This document shows, one piece after another, positions 32,350 to 32,973 of a stretch of DNA of 32,973 nucleotides (position 1 is its first letter; each line of letters opens with the position of its first letter). The position numbers and the translations under genes were made by a program. Below the pieces are notes generated by a model, which had not been told where the DNA came from, ran no database searches, and was given only the letters and a program-made list of their open reading frames with translations. The DNA comes from Actinomycetota bacterium (GTDB taxonomy: Bacteria > Actinomycetota > Humimicrobiia > Humimicrobiales > Humimicrobiaceae). The stretch lies in assembly GCA_028698215.1 (NCBI GenBank), contig JAQVDY010000018.1, positions 1 through 32,973 of the forward strand. The letters run 5' to 3'.

Positions 32350-32501
32350 TTCCCCATCCTTTGAAATTGGTAATATTTATCTATTGTACTACTAAAACAG
32401 GGAATAGTTGAATAAAAATAAGGAAATTTTAAAACTGACATACAGCAGTCAGGCTGGCAGTGGTAAAATATTTGTTTAAATTAATTTTCACAGGGCCTGG
32501 G

Positions 32502-32973
32502 CTAAAATAAATGTTTGGCAGTCGGTATCCTTATAATCAAGGCGCCGGCTGCAAAGCATAAGGGAATGCCAGCCAGGGCTACGATCAAAAATTTATATCC
32601 AGGGTTAATTCCAATATTCTGCATGGATACCGATAACAGCACCAGTATTATAGGGTGGACTACAATAGTGGCATAAGCGCTCCTGGATAAGATAAGGCTA
32701 AAAGCATTACTTTTATTTAATTTTTGTTTAAACAGGTATAAAAGGCCTATGCTGATACCCAGCCCTACCAAGGCTTCCCACAGGCTGTAGGACAGGGACT
32801 GCCAGCTAAAACCGCCAAATACCGGGTTAGGGTTTAGATTAATAGCGGTACCTTTAATTACAATTGCCGGCCATAAATGCAGGGCAGCTAAGGCCAGGAT
32901 GGACCATAGCAGTGACCGTGAAAAATTTAATTTGTCTAGCCACCTATAACGGTAGGCCAGTATACCCAGCACA
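32502..32973 (-). CDS. Acyltransferase-3 family membrane protein, 5' end missing
   Basis: Partial: the frame runs off the right edge, so only the last about 157 residues are seen. They contain four hydrophobic spans (roughly residues 19-40, 65-83, 96-118 and 124-147). The SLWEALVGLGISIGLLYLF and LSRSAYATIVVHPIILVLL stretches, with a conserved His in the latter, are typical of the C-terminal half of OafA/YrhL-type acyltransferases that O-acetylate surface polysaccharides or other sugars. The catalytic His of the family lies near the N-terminus, beyond the window. Downstream, on the minus strand, a short CTGAC/GTCAG hairpin followed by TTTT (around 32431-32452) may be its terminator. The substrate is unknown. 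Confidence 0.75.
   Translation of the reverse strand, partial: VLGILAYRYRWLDKLNFSRSLLWSILALAALHLWPAIVIKGTAINLNPNPVFGGFSWQSLSYSLWEALVGLGISIGLLYLFKQKLNKSNAFSLILSRSAYATIVVHPIILVLLSVSMQNIGINPGYKFLIVALAGIPLCFAAGALIIRIPTAKHLF

Noticed and set aside
1-32973. CRISPR array, IS element, prophage or replication origin
   Set aside because: No regularly spaced repeats, transposase, terminal inverted repeats, integrase or clustered DnaA-type boxes were seen. Only the HNH-like pair at the left end hints at phage origin.

Overview
The window looks like chromosome from an anaerobic, probably monoderm bacterium of moderate GC content. The anaerobic signs are a two-subunit 2-oxoacid:ferredoxin oxidoreductase, a ferredoxin:disulfide-reductase-like protein beside a thiol redoxin, a radical SAM enzyme, and an MtaA-like corrinoid-dependent methyltransferase homologue. 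The monoderm signs are an LCP (LytR-CpsA-Psr) protein and a 3D-domain wall protein. Arginine is often AGG, TTG starts recur, and at least two genes (glgC and a DUF4015-type gene) appear to be leaderless. That would suit a deep-branching actinobacterial or clostridia-like lineage, but the taxonomy cannot be settled from this window.

Layout. 1-931: an unrecognised helical protein overlapping a small HNH-like protein. 932-1297: no gene, but a set of nested complementary segments that may be a structured RNA. 1298-4358: omega-amidase (-), divergent glgC (+), a small membrane-anchored coiled-coil protein (-), a zinc-ribbon protein and a 38-residue ORF (+), then a strong inverted repeat. 4373-6999: korA-korB (-). 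7162-9934: a (+) run of threonine aldolase, glutaredoxin/NrdH-like redoxin, FTR-rubredoxin fusion and CE7 esterase. 9921-11087: a secreted DUF4015-type protein (-). 11212-11721: a stand-alone THUMP protein (+). 11718-16573: an SOS-type operon lexA-dnaE2-dinB (-) behind a LexA-box-like palindrome. 16732-19220: 3D-domain protein, a PH-like protein, an LCP protein that appears to start with ATT, and tRNA-Gly(GCC). 19291-28189: thrS, a radical SAM gene, then infC-rpmI-rplT-pheS-pheT and xth. 28191-31053: pgi and the MtaA-like gene (-). 31207-32973: a DUF4332-like small protein, a secreted DUF4214/zincin protein, and the C-terminal part of an acyltransferase-3 membrane protein cut by the right edge.

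How the genes fit together. The lexA operon couples a repressor to a DnaE2-like polymerase and a Y-family polymerase, a damage-inducible mutagenesis module. The infC operon carries the classical controls in one place: a promoter overlapping the previous stop codon, a leader with an intrinsic terminator, and an ATT start on infC. The redoxin and FTR-rubredoxin pair should move electrons from ferredoxin to protein disulfides, while KorAB can produce reduced ferredoxin from 2-oxoglutarate. GlgC and Pgi belong to hexose-phosphate and glycogen metabolism. Genes are tightly packed: convergent neighbours share stop codons on 4-bp palindromes (CTAG, TTAA) or overlap by 14 bp.
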